DNA from: Morella rubra
Lineage: Eukaryota > Streptophyta > Magnoliopsida > Fagales > Myricaceae
Assembly: GCA_003952965.2 (NCBI GenBank)
Contig: CM025849.1
Location: forward strand, 35,243,942-35,307,941
DNA length: 64,000 bases
Reading direction: 5' to 3'
The translations under genes and the position numbers were made by a program. The notes under the pieces were generated by a model. It was not told the DNA's origin, did not search any database, and saw only the letters and a list, made by a program, of their open reading frames with translations. The number at the start of each line of letters is the position of its first letter. Positions within the stretch are counted from its first letter, which is position 1. Shown one piece after another: positions 1 through 14,583 of this stretch.

Positions 1-317
1 TGAAATTTGTAAAAAGTTGTAGAGAGATGATTTGATGTAATTGTTTAATAAAAAAAGTATTAGCATTACGTGAAAAAGTATGGAAAGAGAAGATTTATTA
101 GAATTTTTTTAAAAAAATATATATTGAAATTTATGTGAAAATTATTGAAATTTATGTGTATTGATGTTTATATATAATTTTTTTAGATTTTGAATATTAA
201 TTTTGTAACTTTTGTTGAATATATTTATTTTAAAATACTTTTGTAAACGAATATTGTAGGAAACATCATAGACAATGTGGATGAGGCCCAAATGTTTTTG
301 AAAAATATTTCTTTTAA
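1..317. other. AT-rich intergenic DNA
   Basis: Very AT-rich sequence with many homopolymer runs of A and T. I see no coding similarity, RNA gene or repeat structure in it. It ends at the left target-site duplication of a MITE. Confidence 0.5.
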
Positions 318-716
318 GAGGAAAATATACTTTTCACTCACGAACTACCATCGGTTTTGCACTTTACACCTAAACTATCAATTTTGACATGTTGCACCCT
401 TTAATTACCAATTTTTAACACTTTGCATCCTTTATCAAATTTTCAGACTAAAATGACGATAATGCCCTTCACCCATTTTATATATATTGAAGATATTATT
501 GTCAATTCATTAATTTCTCAAGGGTATTATTATCAAATGGAGGGTGCAAAGTATTTAATATTAGTAGTTGAGGGTGTAATATGTCAAAGTGGGTAGTTTA
601 GGATGCAAAGTGTCTAACATTAGTAGTTTGAGGATGCAATATCTTAAAAATGGTAGTTTAGGTGCAATGTGTCACTATTCGGGTAGTTTATGGGTGAAAA
701 ATTGTATTTTTTCCTA
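318..716. mobile_element. Mutator-like MITE / foldback element
   Basis: About 400 bp with long imperfect inverted ends. The left end (GGAAAATATACTTTTCACTC, from 320) pairs with the reverse complement of the right end (GGAAAAAATACAATTTTTCA). Degenerate short units about 'tagtttgaggatgcaa' repeat inward on the right arm and as the complement on the left arm. The 9-mer TTCTTTTAA lies directly outside both ends (309-317 and 717-725). A 9-bp target duplication is usual for Mutator-like elements. There is no coding capacity, so it is non-autonomous. The family assignment is an inference from duplication length and structure. Confidence 0.7.
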
Positions 717-725
717 TTCTTTTAA

Positions 726-1048
726 TGATTAAAAAAAGTTTTTTAAAAAGATGCATCTGCAAATTTTGGCCAGTAGTATACTTTTGCTGCCAATTACCAA
801 AACCTCCCCCAAATATTAATTTTTCCGACTTATGAAATAAGTTTTGAATCTAAGCATTTCGTTTAAAAATTTTATTTTTAATTTTAAAAACAAAAAATCG
901 CACTGTACCTTAGTCCTTAATTTATTATGTTTGCGATCTTCAAAACATTTTTTTATTTTAAAAAAATATTTTTCTAATCCAAATATGATTATTTTTAAAA
1001 AATATTTTAATCTTAAATAAAATTTATACTTTTTTGCTAATAAAAAAA
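726..1048. other. AT-rich intergenic DNA
   Basis: Poly-A and poly-T rich spacer. A lysine/phenylalanine-rich open frame on the minus strand here is a composition artefact. Nothing recognisable is present. Confidence 0.4.
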
Positions 1049-1370
1049 AAGATAATATCATAGTTCGCCCTTTAACTATGGGCCAATTTCAATCTCCCCC
1101 TAACTATAAAAATAACGATTTACGTCTTCTAACTTTTAAAAACCATCAATGTACATCTCTTGTCTAAATTAGTCGTTAAATCAGATGGAAACACTATAAA
1201 ATGACCTTAATGAGACTATTGTAATTCAAACCGTAGTTAGAGCAAGTCCTCGGTCTTATCTAATCTTACTTTTGTGGAAGCCATACAAAATTAAAAAAAA
1301 AATTTAACTAAAAAAAAACTCCTCTTCTCCTTTTCAAGGATAAATTTTTTAACTCTCACATCCTTTTAAA
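1049..1370. repeat. Direct repeat, copy 1
   Basis: About 320 bp that recurs nearly unchanged at 1627-1923. Both copies contain 'ctatgggccaatttcaatct', 'cgttaaatcaga' and 'agcaagtcctcggtcttatc' in the same order and spacing, with a few substitutions and short indels. It is non-coding. It may be part of a MITE-type element or a local segmental duplication. Confidence 0.8.
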
Positions 1371-1545
1371 GAAATTTTTTTTTCCAAACATCTTTTAGCC
1401 CACTATTCTCACAATTTCAGAAAATACCCAAACAATCATATTTAAAAAACTGTTTTTAATCATTAAAAAAAAATATTTTCAAAAACATTTGGGCACCTCC
1501 TCGTCTTCCACTATTCTCACAATTTCAGAAAATACCCAAACAAGC

Positions 1546-1626
1546 ATTTAAACAATTGGTTTGTCGTCAGCGCGCTTCGTGTATAGTTTTCTTTTCAGTG
1601 TTGATGTACCATTTCGCAACTGACCA
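1546..1626 (+). promoter_or_regulatory. Remnant of a GH1 beta-glucosidase upstream region
   Basis: About 80 bp aligned with 22542-22620, the sequence just upstream of the TATA box and first exon of beta-glucosidase copy B. Shared words include 'aaacaattgg', 'cgcttcgtgta' and 'atttcgcaa'. The homology stops at 1626, where the second direct repeat begins, so no first exon follows. I infer that this is the stranded promoter of copy A, whose later exons start at 7482. Confidence 0.65.
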
Positions 1627-1923
1627 ACTATGGGCCAATTTCAATCTCCCCCTAACTATAAAAATAACGATTTATGTTCTCTAATTTTTAAAAACCATCA
1701 ATGTACGCCTATGGTCTAAATTAGCCGTTAAATCAGACGGAAACATTATAAAATGACCTTAATGAGACTCTTGTAATTCAAACCGTAGTTAGGAGCAAGT
1801 CCTCGGTCTTATCTAATCTTACTTTCTGTGGAAGCCAATACAAAACTTAAAAAAAAAATTTAACTAAAAAAAAACTCCTCTTCTCCTTTTCAAGGACAAA
1901 TTTTTTAACTCTTACATCCTTTT
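1627..1923. repeat. Direct repeat, copy 2, cut by the copia LTR
   Basis: Second copy of the repeat at 1049-1370. It breaks off at 'acatccttt', exactly where the copia LTR begins (TGTTAGGGTA at 1924). Copy 1 continues past that word with 'taaagaaa', so copy 1 shows the uninterrupted sequence and the junction at 1923/1924 is an insertion boundary. Confidence 0.8.
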
Positions 1924-2855
1924 TGTTAGGGTATTATTGTTTTGGCATCATTCCGTGTCAACATATGTTTTGATCAAGTTGTAATTTTGGTCCACACATT
2001 TGTTCAAGAGTTAGAATCATGGTCTGTCCAAAGTCTTCTCACGTTCAACCAGCGTTCAACAAGCGCTCGAGCGGCCTTGAAAATTTTCATACAGAGACAT
2101 CACGTTCAACTAACGTTCAACAAGCGCTCGAGCGTCCTTAAAATTTTCATACAGAGACATCACGTTCGACGAGCGCTCGACCTACTCTCGAGAACTTCCG
2201 GCGAATTTCAAAAATTGCTAGATTTTTGGATTTCCTTGTGGATGATTTTTGAAACCCTATTAGGGTTTGTGAGAGGCCGACTAGAACAATATATAGGCTT
2301 CCTTTGAGAGTTTTTGTGCCCCCTTCCTTGAGAGAAAAACCCTAGAAGATTAGTGCTTCAATATTGAATTTCTCTCTATTCTTCCTATTACTTTGTTTCC
2401 TTCATAGTGTTGAAGGTGTGTTGAAGAACAAGGATGTTCGAAGATCCTTAAGAAGAACCTCAAGGGTTGAGGTGAATTGCTGCTTGGAGCAGATCTGAGC
2501 AGGGGTGCTTGGATTATTACATCAGGGTTGTCAGAGTCAAGCAACTGGGGTTGCCCGTGTCTGAATCACTGTTGTAAGGATTTCTTCTTAGTGGATTTCA
2601 GGTGGCTACTAGCCCGGAGTGGTTTTTCCTTTGAATAAAGGTTTTCCACTTCGTCATCAAATCTCTTGTCTCTTTATGCGTTTGATTAATTTCTTTACAA
2701 GTTTATTTATTGATTTGATGATTGTGTTGGTTGATTGATATATCTAGACTGATCAATTTTAGAACTTGTTTTAAAATTGATATTGATTCGTTAATTTACA
2801 GATTTCACCTATTCACCCCCTCTAGGTGAAGTTAGGGTCTAAACTAGGTTTTTCA
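1924..2855 (+). repeat. Ty1-copia 5' LTR
   Basis: Starts with TG (TGTTAGGG) and ends with CA two bases before a primer-binding site. It has a TATA box (TATATA at about 2290) and a polyadenylation signal (AATAAA at 2634-2639), giving a U3-R-U5 order. U3 holds a roughly 60-bp tandem repeat at 2040-2190 with an 'agcgctcga' core. No matching 3' LTR occurs in the window. The start is fixed by the broken direct repeat; the end is inferred from the primer-binding site. Confidence 0.75.
2040..2190 (+). repeat. 60-bp tandem repeat inside the copia LTR
   Basis: Units begin at about 2040, 2101 and 2161 with 'cacgttc'. Each carries 'agcgctcga', and 'aaaattttcatacagagaca' follows in the first two. The repeat lies upstream of the TATA box at 2290, in the U3 position, where tandem enhancer boxes occur in some plant copia elements. 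Enhancer function is an inference. Confidence 0.7.
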
Positions 2856-2856
2856 A

Positions 2857-2870
2857 TTGGTATCAGAGCC
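2857..2870 (+). other. Copia primer-binding site (initiator tRNA-Met type)
   Basis: TTGGTATCAGAGCC lies one base after the CA end of the LTR. It is complementary to the 3' end of plant initiator methionine tRNA, the usual primer for copia reverse transcription. Confidence 0.85.
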
Positions 2871-2898
2871 TAAACTCGGTCCTTGACCCTTAGTCTAG

Positions 2899-5898
2899 AT
2901 GGACAAAAGTCAGTCATTGTCCGTGCCTCCATATTTTGATGGAAGCAATTATGCCTACTGAAAGTTCGCATGAAAGCCTTTCTAAAATCCTTGATGAACG
3001 TGTCTGGAGATCTTGTGTTAAAGGGTGGTCTGCACCCATATCTGAGGTTGAAGGTGTTAAAACACCTAAAGATATTAGTACCTGGACTATCAATGAAATC
3101 AGTGAATGTAATTGGAATAGCAAAGGTTTACATTCTATTTTTATGGCTGTGTCTGCTGATGAATTTAAACGTATATCTATGTGTGAAACATCTAAGGCAG
3201 CCTGGGATATTCTGGAAACTACTCATGAGGGAACCAAAACGGTAAAGAATTCAAAACTTCAAATGTTGACCACAAAGTTTGAAGAGATTCGAATGAAAGA
3301 AGACGAAACCTTTGATGAATTCTATGCTAAGCTGAATGACATAGTTAATTCAAGCTATAATCTGGGTGAAAAGATTCCAGAACATCGAGTAGTCAGGAAA
3401 GTTATGAGATCTCTACCTGAAAGATTCAGATCCAAAGTCACTGCAATTGAGGAAAGTAAGGATCTCGACACTGTAAAGATTGAAGAATTGGTAGGTTCTT
3501 TGCAAACTTATGAAGTATCATTGCCTCAACCTAAGAAGAACAAGTCCATTGCTTTGAGATCAGTCAAAGAAGAGATCTCTGCTGATTCAGATGAAGAAGT
3601 TCTTGATGATGCACAATTGCTATGTTTGTCAAACAATTCAAGAAATTCTTGAAACCAAGAAGTGGTCAGCGATCGTTCAACAAGAATTCTAAAAGAATCA
3701 GGGTAGTTCAGTGGATTCAGAAAGGACAAAAAGGACAAACACATGTCGAATGACTCCAAGAGTAAAAAACTGAAGTGCTTTGAATGTCAAGGTTTGGTCA
3801 TGTCAGGTCAGAATGTCCAACATACCTCAAGTCAAAAGGAAAAGCTATGAATGCTTCATTGAGTGATGATGAGTCAAAAAGCAGTAGTGATGATGAGAAT
3901 TCTTCCGAAGACGAACAAGTAAATTTCATGGCTTTTGCAGCTAGTACTGATGGTTTTGTTTTGCAGGAGATTGATGATGATTTTGAGGATTCAGACGTTG
4001 ATGGCAATATTGAAGAAAGTCTTCAAGAAGCTTATAATAAATTGTTTGAGGAAAGTCTGAAGCTTCAAAAGACAAACAAATCTTTTCTCAAGAAAATGCA
4101 CGAAGTGCAAAGTGAAAAAGGTGAACTTATGAGTAAGTTTGAAGAAGTCAGTGCAAGAAATGTGGAACTTGAGGCTGAAGTAAAAATACTGAAGTGTGCT
4201 CTCGACAAGTCCAATACACAACTTCAACAATTTTCCAGTGGAACAAAGAAGCTTGATCACATATTAAGTCTTGGACTTCCATCTGGAAATAGGAAAGGTC
4301 TTGGCTACACTGAGTCTCAGGGTGCTTCAACTTCAAAGACGACATTTGTTCCAGCATCTATACTTGGAAAAATTCCAGAAGTGAATAGACCAGCTCCACA
4401 GGTAAGCAAAGGTAAACAACTTGTTTCTAAATTTACTGATTCTAGGTCACAAAAGAAAAATGCTAGGAATTACACACCACAAAAATTTGTTCCTACATGT
4501 CATTTTTGTGGAAAAGTTGGTCACATTAGACCAAGATGTTTTAAATTGCACAGACAAGAGAAATCTTTGAATCAATCTTCGTCTAATGACAGTCATGAGA
4601 ATTTAGCTTATCAAGTTAAATTTTAACTGAGCAAACAATGTTATTGAACAAAAAATTTCAGCAATTTTCAAAACAACCACATGTTCAAGAAAAAGTTTGG
4701 ATCAAGAAAGATGAGGTAAATTGTTTTAATTCGGTTGTAGCTTTTAAATCTCGATGTCTTTCGTTGTGGTATTTGGATAGTGCTTGTTCCAGGCATATGT
4801 GTGGTGACAAATCTTTGTTCACAACACTTAAAGATCACAAGGCTGGATCTGTGACATTTGGTGATGGTGGTAAAGCACCAATACTTGGAAAAGGTACAGT
4901 TGAAGTTGAAGGTATGCCTCATTTCAAAAATGTTTTGTTTGTTGCTGGATTGAAGGCAAATTTGCTGAGTATTAGTCAAATTTGTGATTCTGGATTTGAA
5001 GTCCGCTTTGGTAAGAATTCTTGCTCTGTATTTGATTCTGATGGTGAATGTGTTGTGCAAGGTACTCGCACGTCTGATAACTGCTATGGTATTAGTCCAC
5101 ATACTGAATTGAAATGTAGTAGTGCCAAAATTGATGAATCTGAGTTTATGGCATCAAAGACTCGAACATGTGAATTACAGAGATTTGTCTAAAATCTCTA
5201 GGAAAGAACTAGTTATAGGATTGCCCAAACTAGATAATGTTAAAGATCGAGTGTGTGGACCGTGTCAACTTGGTAAACAAATAAAATCAGTTCATAAAAG
5301 AACTAGTGATGTTATGACTAAGAGACCTCTGGAATTATTACATATGGATCTCATGGGACCATCTAGAACTGAAAGTCTAGGTGGTAAGAAGTACATCATG
5401 GTGGTGGTGGATGACTTCTCAAGATTCACTTGGGTGGATCTTCTAAGAGAGAAGTCTGATGCTTTTGAACGAGCTGAAATCTTATTTAAAAGACTAATGA
5501 ATGAAAAGGGTTATTCCATTATTAGAATCAGGAGTGATCATGGTAAGGAATTTGAAAATTCTAACTTTCTTGATTTTTGTTCAAATGCAGGTATTCATCA
5601 AGAGTTTTCTGCTCCAATCACACCTCAACAGAATGGAGTTGTAGAACGAAAGAATCGTGTCCTTCAGGAAATGTCTCGAGCGATGATTCACAACAAGAAG
5701 GTAGCTCTTCATTTTTGGGGTGAAGCAATCAACACTGCTTGTCACATTATCAATCGTGTCTACCTTAGACCAGGTATGAACAAGAACCCATATGAATTAT
5801 GGAAAGGTAAGAAACCTACTGTTAAATATTTCAAAATTCATTTGTACTTGTTATATTCTTCGGGATAGAGAAAACTCTGCTAAATTTACTCCCAGCAG
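2899..5898 (+). pseudogene. Ty1-copia gag-pol, truncated and frameshifted
   Basis: Pieces in order are as follows. 2899-3652: UBN2-type gag domain starting MDKSQS, with a stop and frame change near 2958. About 3778-4626: C-terminal gag with a frame-broken first CCHC knuckle, an acidic and serine-rich stretch, a coiled-coil-like region and a second knuckle (CHFCGKVGHIRPRC). 4638-5192: aspartic protease with LDSACSRHM, where the usual D-S-G is D-S-A. 5122-5868: gag-pre-integrase (H..H..CxxC) and integrase core with catalytic Asp in HMDLMGP, Asp in RSDHGKEF and Glu in QNGVVERKNR. Similarity continues in another frame to about 5898 and then stops. Reverse transcriptase, RNase H and the 3' LTR are absent. 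The large gag with a late GLGY-containing segment suggests a SIRE/Maximus-like lineage, which is tentative. The element cannot move itself. Confidence 0.9.
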
Positions 5899-8855
<2,957 letters not shown>

Positions 8856-8971
8856 GTAGCACAAAAAGGTGTTATTGGGATTACTCTAATTTCCCACTGG
8901 TTTGTGCCAGTCTCAGATGCGAAACACAACCACAACACGGCTTTATGTGCCCTTGATTTCATATTTGGATG

Positions 8972-10851
8972 GTAAGTTCTCCGTCACGTTCCTGGCCTCT
9001 TCCCCTTTCCTATCTATTTCCTCTCACCTTAATTTACCTTTCTTTTTTAAAAGGTAAATTAAATTTTCTTTTAATATAAATGGTTTCAGTTTTGCCAAAA
9101 TTAGCATTATTTCTTTTAATTTCAAGTACATCTTAAAACGTAACAAAAATATTTTGCAAGTGGACCCCTTGACATTGATAATCCATATAGCATGCGATCT
9201 CTATGATAGGACCCCACTAAAGACCTAACTTGACCTAGGTTAATGCGTGCCTTTGGCACGCCCATGACATGCAGCGCAATGGCATGCCCCATGGCATTGC
9301 CAGCGTTAAAGAGTGCCCAACTAGGCAACATGCCTCGGCATGGCCTAGGAAAGGCTAATGAGGAGATGATGCAGGGCTGACTCAGGAGGAGTCAAGGTTC
9401 ATTTTGCCAGCACCACCACATGGCCTCCAGCCATGGCGGTGCCAGAAGAAGTGCATGGGGAGATTGTCTCAGGAGGTTCCGTGACGGAATGGAGGAGATC
9501 GGTAGCACCACCACGACCACCGGAAGCGGTGGCGTATGACAGAGCACATGGAGGAGCTAGCTCAAAAGAATCAGCATGTCACAAGGAACATTTTGGTGTC
9601 ACCACCCTACAAGGTGGTGGAGTGGCGGGGGCGGAGGAGCACGGTGGCGGCCACCATTGGCGGCAATCAAATGTCATATAGGGTCACCCATCCCTATATG
9701 GCTGAATCCTCCAAATTATGGAAGTTATCTTATTTGCTTTTAGTGTCAAAACATTGCCATGTTGGCTTTAGTCAATTAAGGAAACAATCTTGGTCTATTT
9801 TGGGAAGATTGATCATTGATTGATATTAGGATTTTGTGCTAGGTGGCATTTGACATTTGCTCCAAATATGGAAGCATATGGCTGGCCACATTAGAGTCTA
9901 ATAAGGGCAAATCAATCTTTGATTGATTGGCTCCTAATTAGGCAAGTTTTGGCCACCAAGGAAGATCCTTTCAAGATCTTTCCTTTTGGCCTTTACTTGA
10001 TCCTAGGAGAGATATGATTTTGTGGGCAAGCAAGGCTTCCTCTACAAGGAAAGGCTTTCCTGGATACTATTTACCCCTCCATGGCACCATTGTATCTTGA
10101 ATATTTATCAAAGGTCTCCAGGAGCCCCATTTTTCTACGATGCAGGCCAATCCTTGCAAGCCGAACCTTGTCACCTTTGGGCTAGCATGGATGTGGTTCT
10201 TTCATGCTAGACTCTAACTTGGCCGTGGTTCTGCCTTGTTAGAGAAACTAGGGGAAAGTGGTGGTCCCTCCCCTAGAGGTGCATCGTCTTGGGAAAGAAT
10301 CTTGGTGCGGTTGTGGTTCTTTCGTACTATGAGCCAATTCCTTGGCCAGGTAGCCGAAGGTCTTTGAAGAGATGAAGGTTACTTGTGGCGAGCGTGGGTC
10401 TCTCGTTGCTTAACCAACCTCTTGACAACGATCCGGGTTCATTGGTAAGTGTAAGGGTATTTAGCTTGGCCGTGCTGGCTTTGCTCTTCTCTTGTCAGGT
10501 TCTTATGGGTTCTAGGCCATCTTTGAGTGGCTTAGGCTTGCTTATCTGTGAGTATTGGGCTTGTGTCTAAAGTTAGGCTCTACAAGTCTAAGGCTTACAA
10601 AGCCTTGTCATGGTCTAGCTAGTTCAGGTGTTCTAGCTTAGGCGTGTGGTTCTTATCCTCCACCTTCTCAACCATCCATCTTTCTTTTAATTTCTCTTTC
10701 ATTTTCTTTGAGCTCGAGTATGAAGAGTACCTCAATGGGATGGCCAATCGAGCATTATCTTTGAGGAGCGTGCTTGTCGTGTGTACTCACAAGGTTGTAC
10801 TTGTGAGGGGTTTAGGCATTGGTTAGGGGTCTAGGCTGGGGACCCTATCAC
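8972..10851. mobile_element. Probable insertion inside GH1-A
   Basis: The exon ending at 8971 and the next coding piece at 10852 should be separated by a short intron and a few codons, but about 1.9 kb intervenes. From about 9120 it is GC-richer, with short open frames on both strands that match nothing I know. Candidate boundaries are about 9120 and 10845. No terminal repeats were seen, so the class is unknown; a non-coding LTR-type element is one possibility. Confidence 0.3.
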
Positions 10852-11787
10852 TCTAGTTGGAAACAGATTACCCAAATTCACAAAAGAGCAATCCAAGATT
10901 GTCAAAGGGTCGTTTGACTTTCTCGGATTAAACTACTACACTACTTATTACGCAGCCTATGCACCTCATCTTAATGCTAGAAACAAAAGCTACTTGACGG
11001 ATGCTCTGGTTAATGAAACTAGTATATAAGTCATGTTTCTATCATGTATTTAATGCTAATTAATGACAACATGTGATTAATTTTCTTGTGCTCTTATATG
11101 GCAACTGAGCGTCGCGGCATCTTCATCGGACCATCGGTGCATTCTAATTAATTAATCAACATTATTATTTTTTTCTTTTAACTACATAATTATTTGAAAG
11201 TGATTCTGATGTTTAATACAATCACGATCAAATAAAATACATTAGATTTGATTGCATTATATATATTTATTAGAGAATATAATTTAAATAACAAAATCTA
11301 TCATTTTTTACCAGTTTAGATCTAATTCCACACTTCTTTGGATCTGATTTACCTTTCACATCACAATTAACACAGAAAATGAGTTTAAGAAAATTCTTAT
11401 GGAAATTGTAGGCTGCGTCATCTTGGCTATATGTTTATCCTCGAGAAATTCGAGATCTGTTGCTCTATACAAAAGAGAAGGATCAGAACCCACTCATTTA
11501 CATTACAGAGAATGGTAAGTTTTATTATTATTATTATTTTATTTCTTTCAAATTCTTTGGACAAGACTTGAAAAATATTGTAGCTACTAGATATATATCC
11601 AGGAAGACTCAAATGCAACTATATGTATTAATGTAGGTATTGATGAGTTCAATAATGCAATTTGACACTTGAAGAAGCTCTTATAGACAACCAAAGAATT
11701 GAGTATTATCATAGTCATCTTGGTATCTTCACAAGGCTATGAAGTAAGTGCTATTGACAATACCTCTCTCTTTCCCCCTTCCTCTGA

Positions 11788-11898
<111 letters not shown>

Positions 11899-12009
11899 TA
11901 AGGATACATAATTTGGTTTGGCATCAACTAGTAGACTACAAAAATGGATTGAAAAGATACCCGAAGCTCTCGACCCACTTGGTTCAAGAATTTCCTCATG
12001 AAATAGTCG

Positions 12010-12430
12010 CGACGATGTTCATATATACTATCAAGTATTAAGATTGGACCATCACCAATCAATAAACTGAAGATCATATATAATTTCTTCGTCGGATGTG
12101 CTTTTTAAAAATAAGGTTTTTAAAATAATGTTCTTATAGTTTTGTCTGACCATAGTCTTAAGTCGTTTGAATTTATACACTAGAAATCGACGAGTCTATA
12201 TAGACGACGGGTCTCTGTAGACAAAAGCCAATTTCTCAACATCAACTGTGTTTGTGCCAATAATATATACAGCACTCATTGGCTGTGCTTATGATAGATT
12301 GAGTTGGGTTCAGAAAGAGCCCTATAATTGGCCCAACTTATTGTGCTTTCCAGGGCACACTGGAGCCCATAATCTTCATCTCAGATCAATAAGTGGTTGT
12401 GCCAATATTGGCACGATCAAATTAATGAAA
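12010..12430. repeat. GH1 3' flank, copy A
   Basis: Matches 26063-26405, downstream of the last exon of copy B. Both contain 'gattggaccatcaccaatca', 'cgacgggtc' and 'gggttcagaaagagccc'. It is the 3' untranslated and flanking region of the duplicated gene. The last part (about 12400-12470) also matches 20370-20440 and 20716-20780. Confidence 0.8.
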
Positions 12431-12534
12431 TAATATTACATATTTCCAGTTTTATCATCTCATTAGACTTACCGTTTGCCCATTAATTACTCGTAAGCTT
12501 GGTTGTTGAGTTTTCACCAAATAAAAGAATCGGC

Positions 12535-13190
12535 AGTCTGAGGTACAAAGTGTCAGAACCCTCCAATAATCGGAGGCAAAAAAACATATTTAACCATGCA
12601 GGTTGATCTCTCCAAGACATAATCAACTGTGTGTGTCAAAAAAGGACAATATTTACAAAAACGAAAGGAAAAGAAAAGTCCTCATGATACAGCTTTAACT
12701 AATTACGTGGTAGATTAATGGCCATTATTTCGCACCAAGCAGTCTATAGCAAGCAAATGAGTCATTGTTCTTATCTCAATAGCACGATCTTAAGCCCTGG
12801 TCAGCTATAATTCATTTGAAGAATAGTCTTTCTTCTAGAATCAATACCTTATCCGCTGGACAGAAGTACGCTATTGGCCATCGAGATCAGGTAGCTATTT
12901 GTCACAGATCATGGAAGATTTCAGATAGATATCTATGCATAGACTGGATGCTTGTTTTTCTATGAGGGTGTCTAATTAATTTAGAGTAGAGATTCAAACC
13001 AAACCATTGCCAGCATTAATCGGCCGGGACTTCACTGGCTAGCTAGCTTGTTGAAGAGATTAACAGACCACCCTTACCTAAACATATATTATATAGAAGG
13101 AATATTAATTATAAGTGCATATATATTCGAAAGATCATCATATTCTAATTAAGAAAGCTGATCAAGACTTATAAAAGGGATTGTGCTCAT
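12535..13190. repeat. Duplicated GH1 spacer, copy A
   Basis: Non-coding. Aligns with 20992-21718 through words such as 'aaccatgcaggttga', 'ctcatgatacagctttaact', 'gatttcagatagatatctat' and 'ggctagctagcttgttgaag'. Copy A lies downstream of gene A, whereas its partner lies upstream of gene B, as expected for a spacer in a tandem gene array. Confidence 0.85.
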
Positions 13191-13310
13191 ATAGATCTAT
13201 TCTTGCTCTGTATGGTAGCTATATCCTTCGCGAAAGAAAGTACACACGAAATTTCAACTTTTTGGGGCTGCGAACAGTCAAATTTAAACAGCTTGTAGTA
13301 GTTTGATCTG
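13190..13310. repeat. Duplicated segment with an uninterrupted CACTA target
   Basis: Matches 27660-27772 ('gcgaaagaaagtacacacga', 'ctttttggggctgcgaacag', 'aacagcttgtagta'). Here the sequence runs on as 'gtagtagtttgatctggg', while in the partner it is broken by a CACTA end. It is therefore a paralogous empty site. Confidence 0.85.
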
Positions 13311-14578
13311 GGAGATCAGAGCCAAATGATAAGGTTAAAGTTTGGCAAGAGAAGCTTACTGATAAGCCTCGAATTCAAACATCTTGTTTTGCTAGAACAT
13401 GATCACTTTGTAGGATAAGCTCATATGACTATACAATTGCTGAGGCACAACATATAGAAGACTGAAAAGCTTAGGGCATGACTTCAACTTTTGAGGCGGA
13501 GCAATTTATCCCTCAGAGTCTCTTAAAGCCACGTAAATAGAAAAAAATCCCATTCGGATGGGGTTAAAGGTGGCACGCTTTGGTGACGTTGGGTTTGCAA
13601 GATTTGAAGTGGCCGGAGGACTAGCTTTGAATAAGTTGAATTTATTTTTTAAATCATATTTTATTTCACTTTTACATGACTTTACACAATTTATCGTTGC
13701 ACAAAATTCGTTCTTTAATTATGTCCTGCCGTATGTAACTTTAAACTCTAAACCATTGTTTGTGGTTTTTCTATGTTAGAATTATTACTACTCCTGGTCT
13801 ATTATTTGCAATATTCATTGAATTGGACGCACCTTTAAAGTAAAAATACAGATACGCAAGGGCCTCGCAACCAGAATGCATTAAAATAAAAAACTAGTTG
13901 TTACGTACCTACGAGTCAAACAAGAAAGAAAGAAAATCTAATATTATCTTCTACTTTGGATCTGGCCCACAAAAGCAATATCCTGGCTATATTCCCAGTT
14001 TGTACAACCATTCGTCTCTTTTGGATGAAGAATTAGGCTTATAATACATGATATCCCCTAAATATCTGTAGATCGAACTGGCTATATCCCCAGTATGTAC
14101 AACCACGTAGGAGGAAGACGGGCTGTCCTTTTATAAACTACTTACAAGAAACTACGTACACATCCGCCAGCAGGAAAGGTAGGAACCTGCGACAGAGCAG
14201 GAGTCCACTCCAGACCATGAATCACCATGGCATCTATGCATCATCAGTAGGCATTCCCCAATCACCCACATGCCTCAAAAGACTTATACCCCTTTAAAAC
14301 CCAGTGCAGCATCCCCATGAACACTACATATATAGCAGGCACGTGAAGGCCATAGTGTACATACTAAAAGAGCATTCCCTGATCAGTGTCCCCGGTGTAG
14401 AAAAACACATGAAATATTTACTCAAGTTATAGACTTAAAGTGGTCCTAACGTGAGCTATAGTACAATTCCAAGCTGGGACTGTGTCCCAATTCGATCTCT
14501 ATGTGCAAGAATTTCAAATTTTGGGTGGGGTGTTCAAATCAGCCTCATTTTTTATTTGGATCCTTATCCTTTTCTTAT
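13311..14578. other. Intergenic DNA without recognised genes
   Basis: Moderately AT-rich spacer between the duplicated GH1 flank and the gypsy element. No open frame shows family similarity, and I see no tRNA-like or terminal-repeat structure. Confidence 0.4.
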
Positions 14579-14583
14579 CACCT
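14579..14583. other. Gypsy target-site duplication, left
   Basis: CACCT directly precedes the left LTR and CACCT directly follows the right LTR (19950-19954). This 5-bp duplication marks one intact insertion. Confidence 0.85.

Noticed and set aside
816-1061. Minus-strand open frame of about 80 residues
   Set aside because: Lys/Phe/Ile-rich composition from A and T runs; no domain, no splice context.
9433-9823. Gly/His-rich plus-strand open frames
   Set aside because: Two overlapping frames in GC-rich DNA inside a broken gene; no recognised motif.
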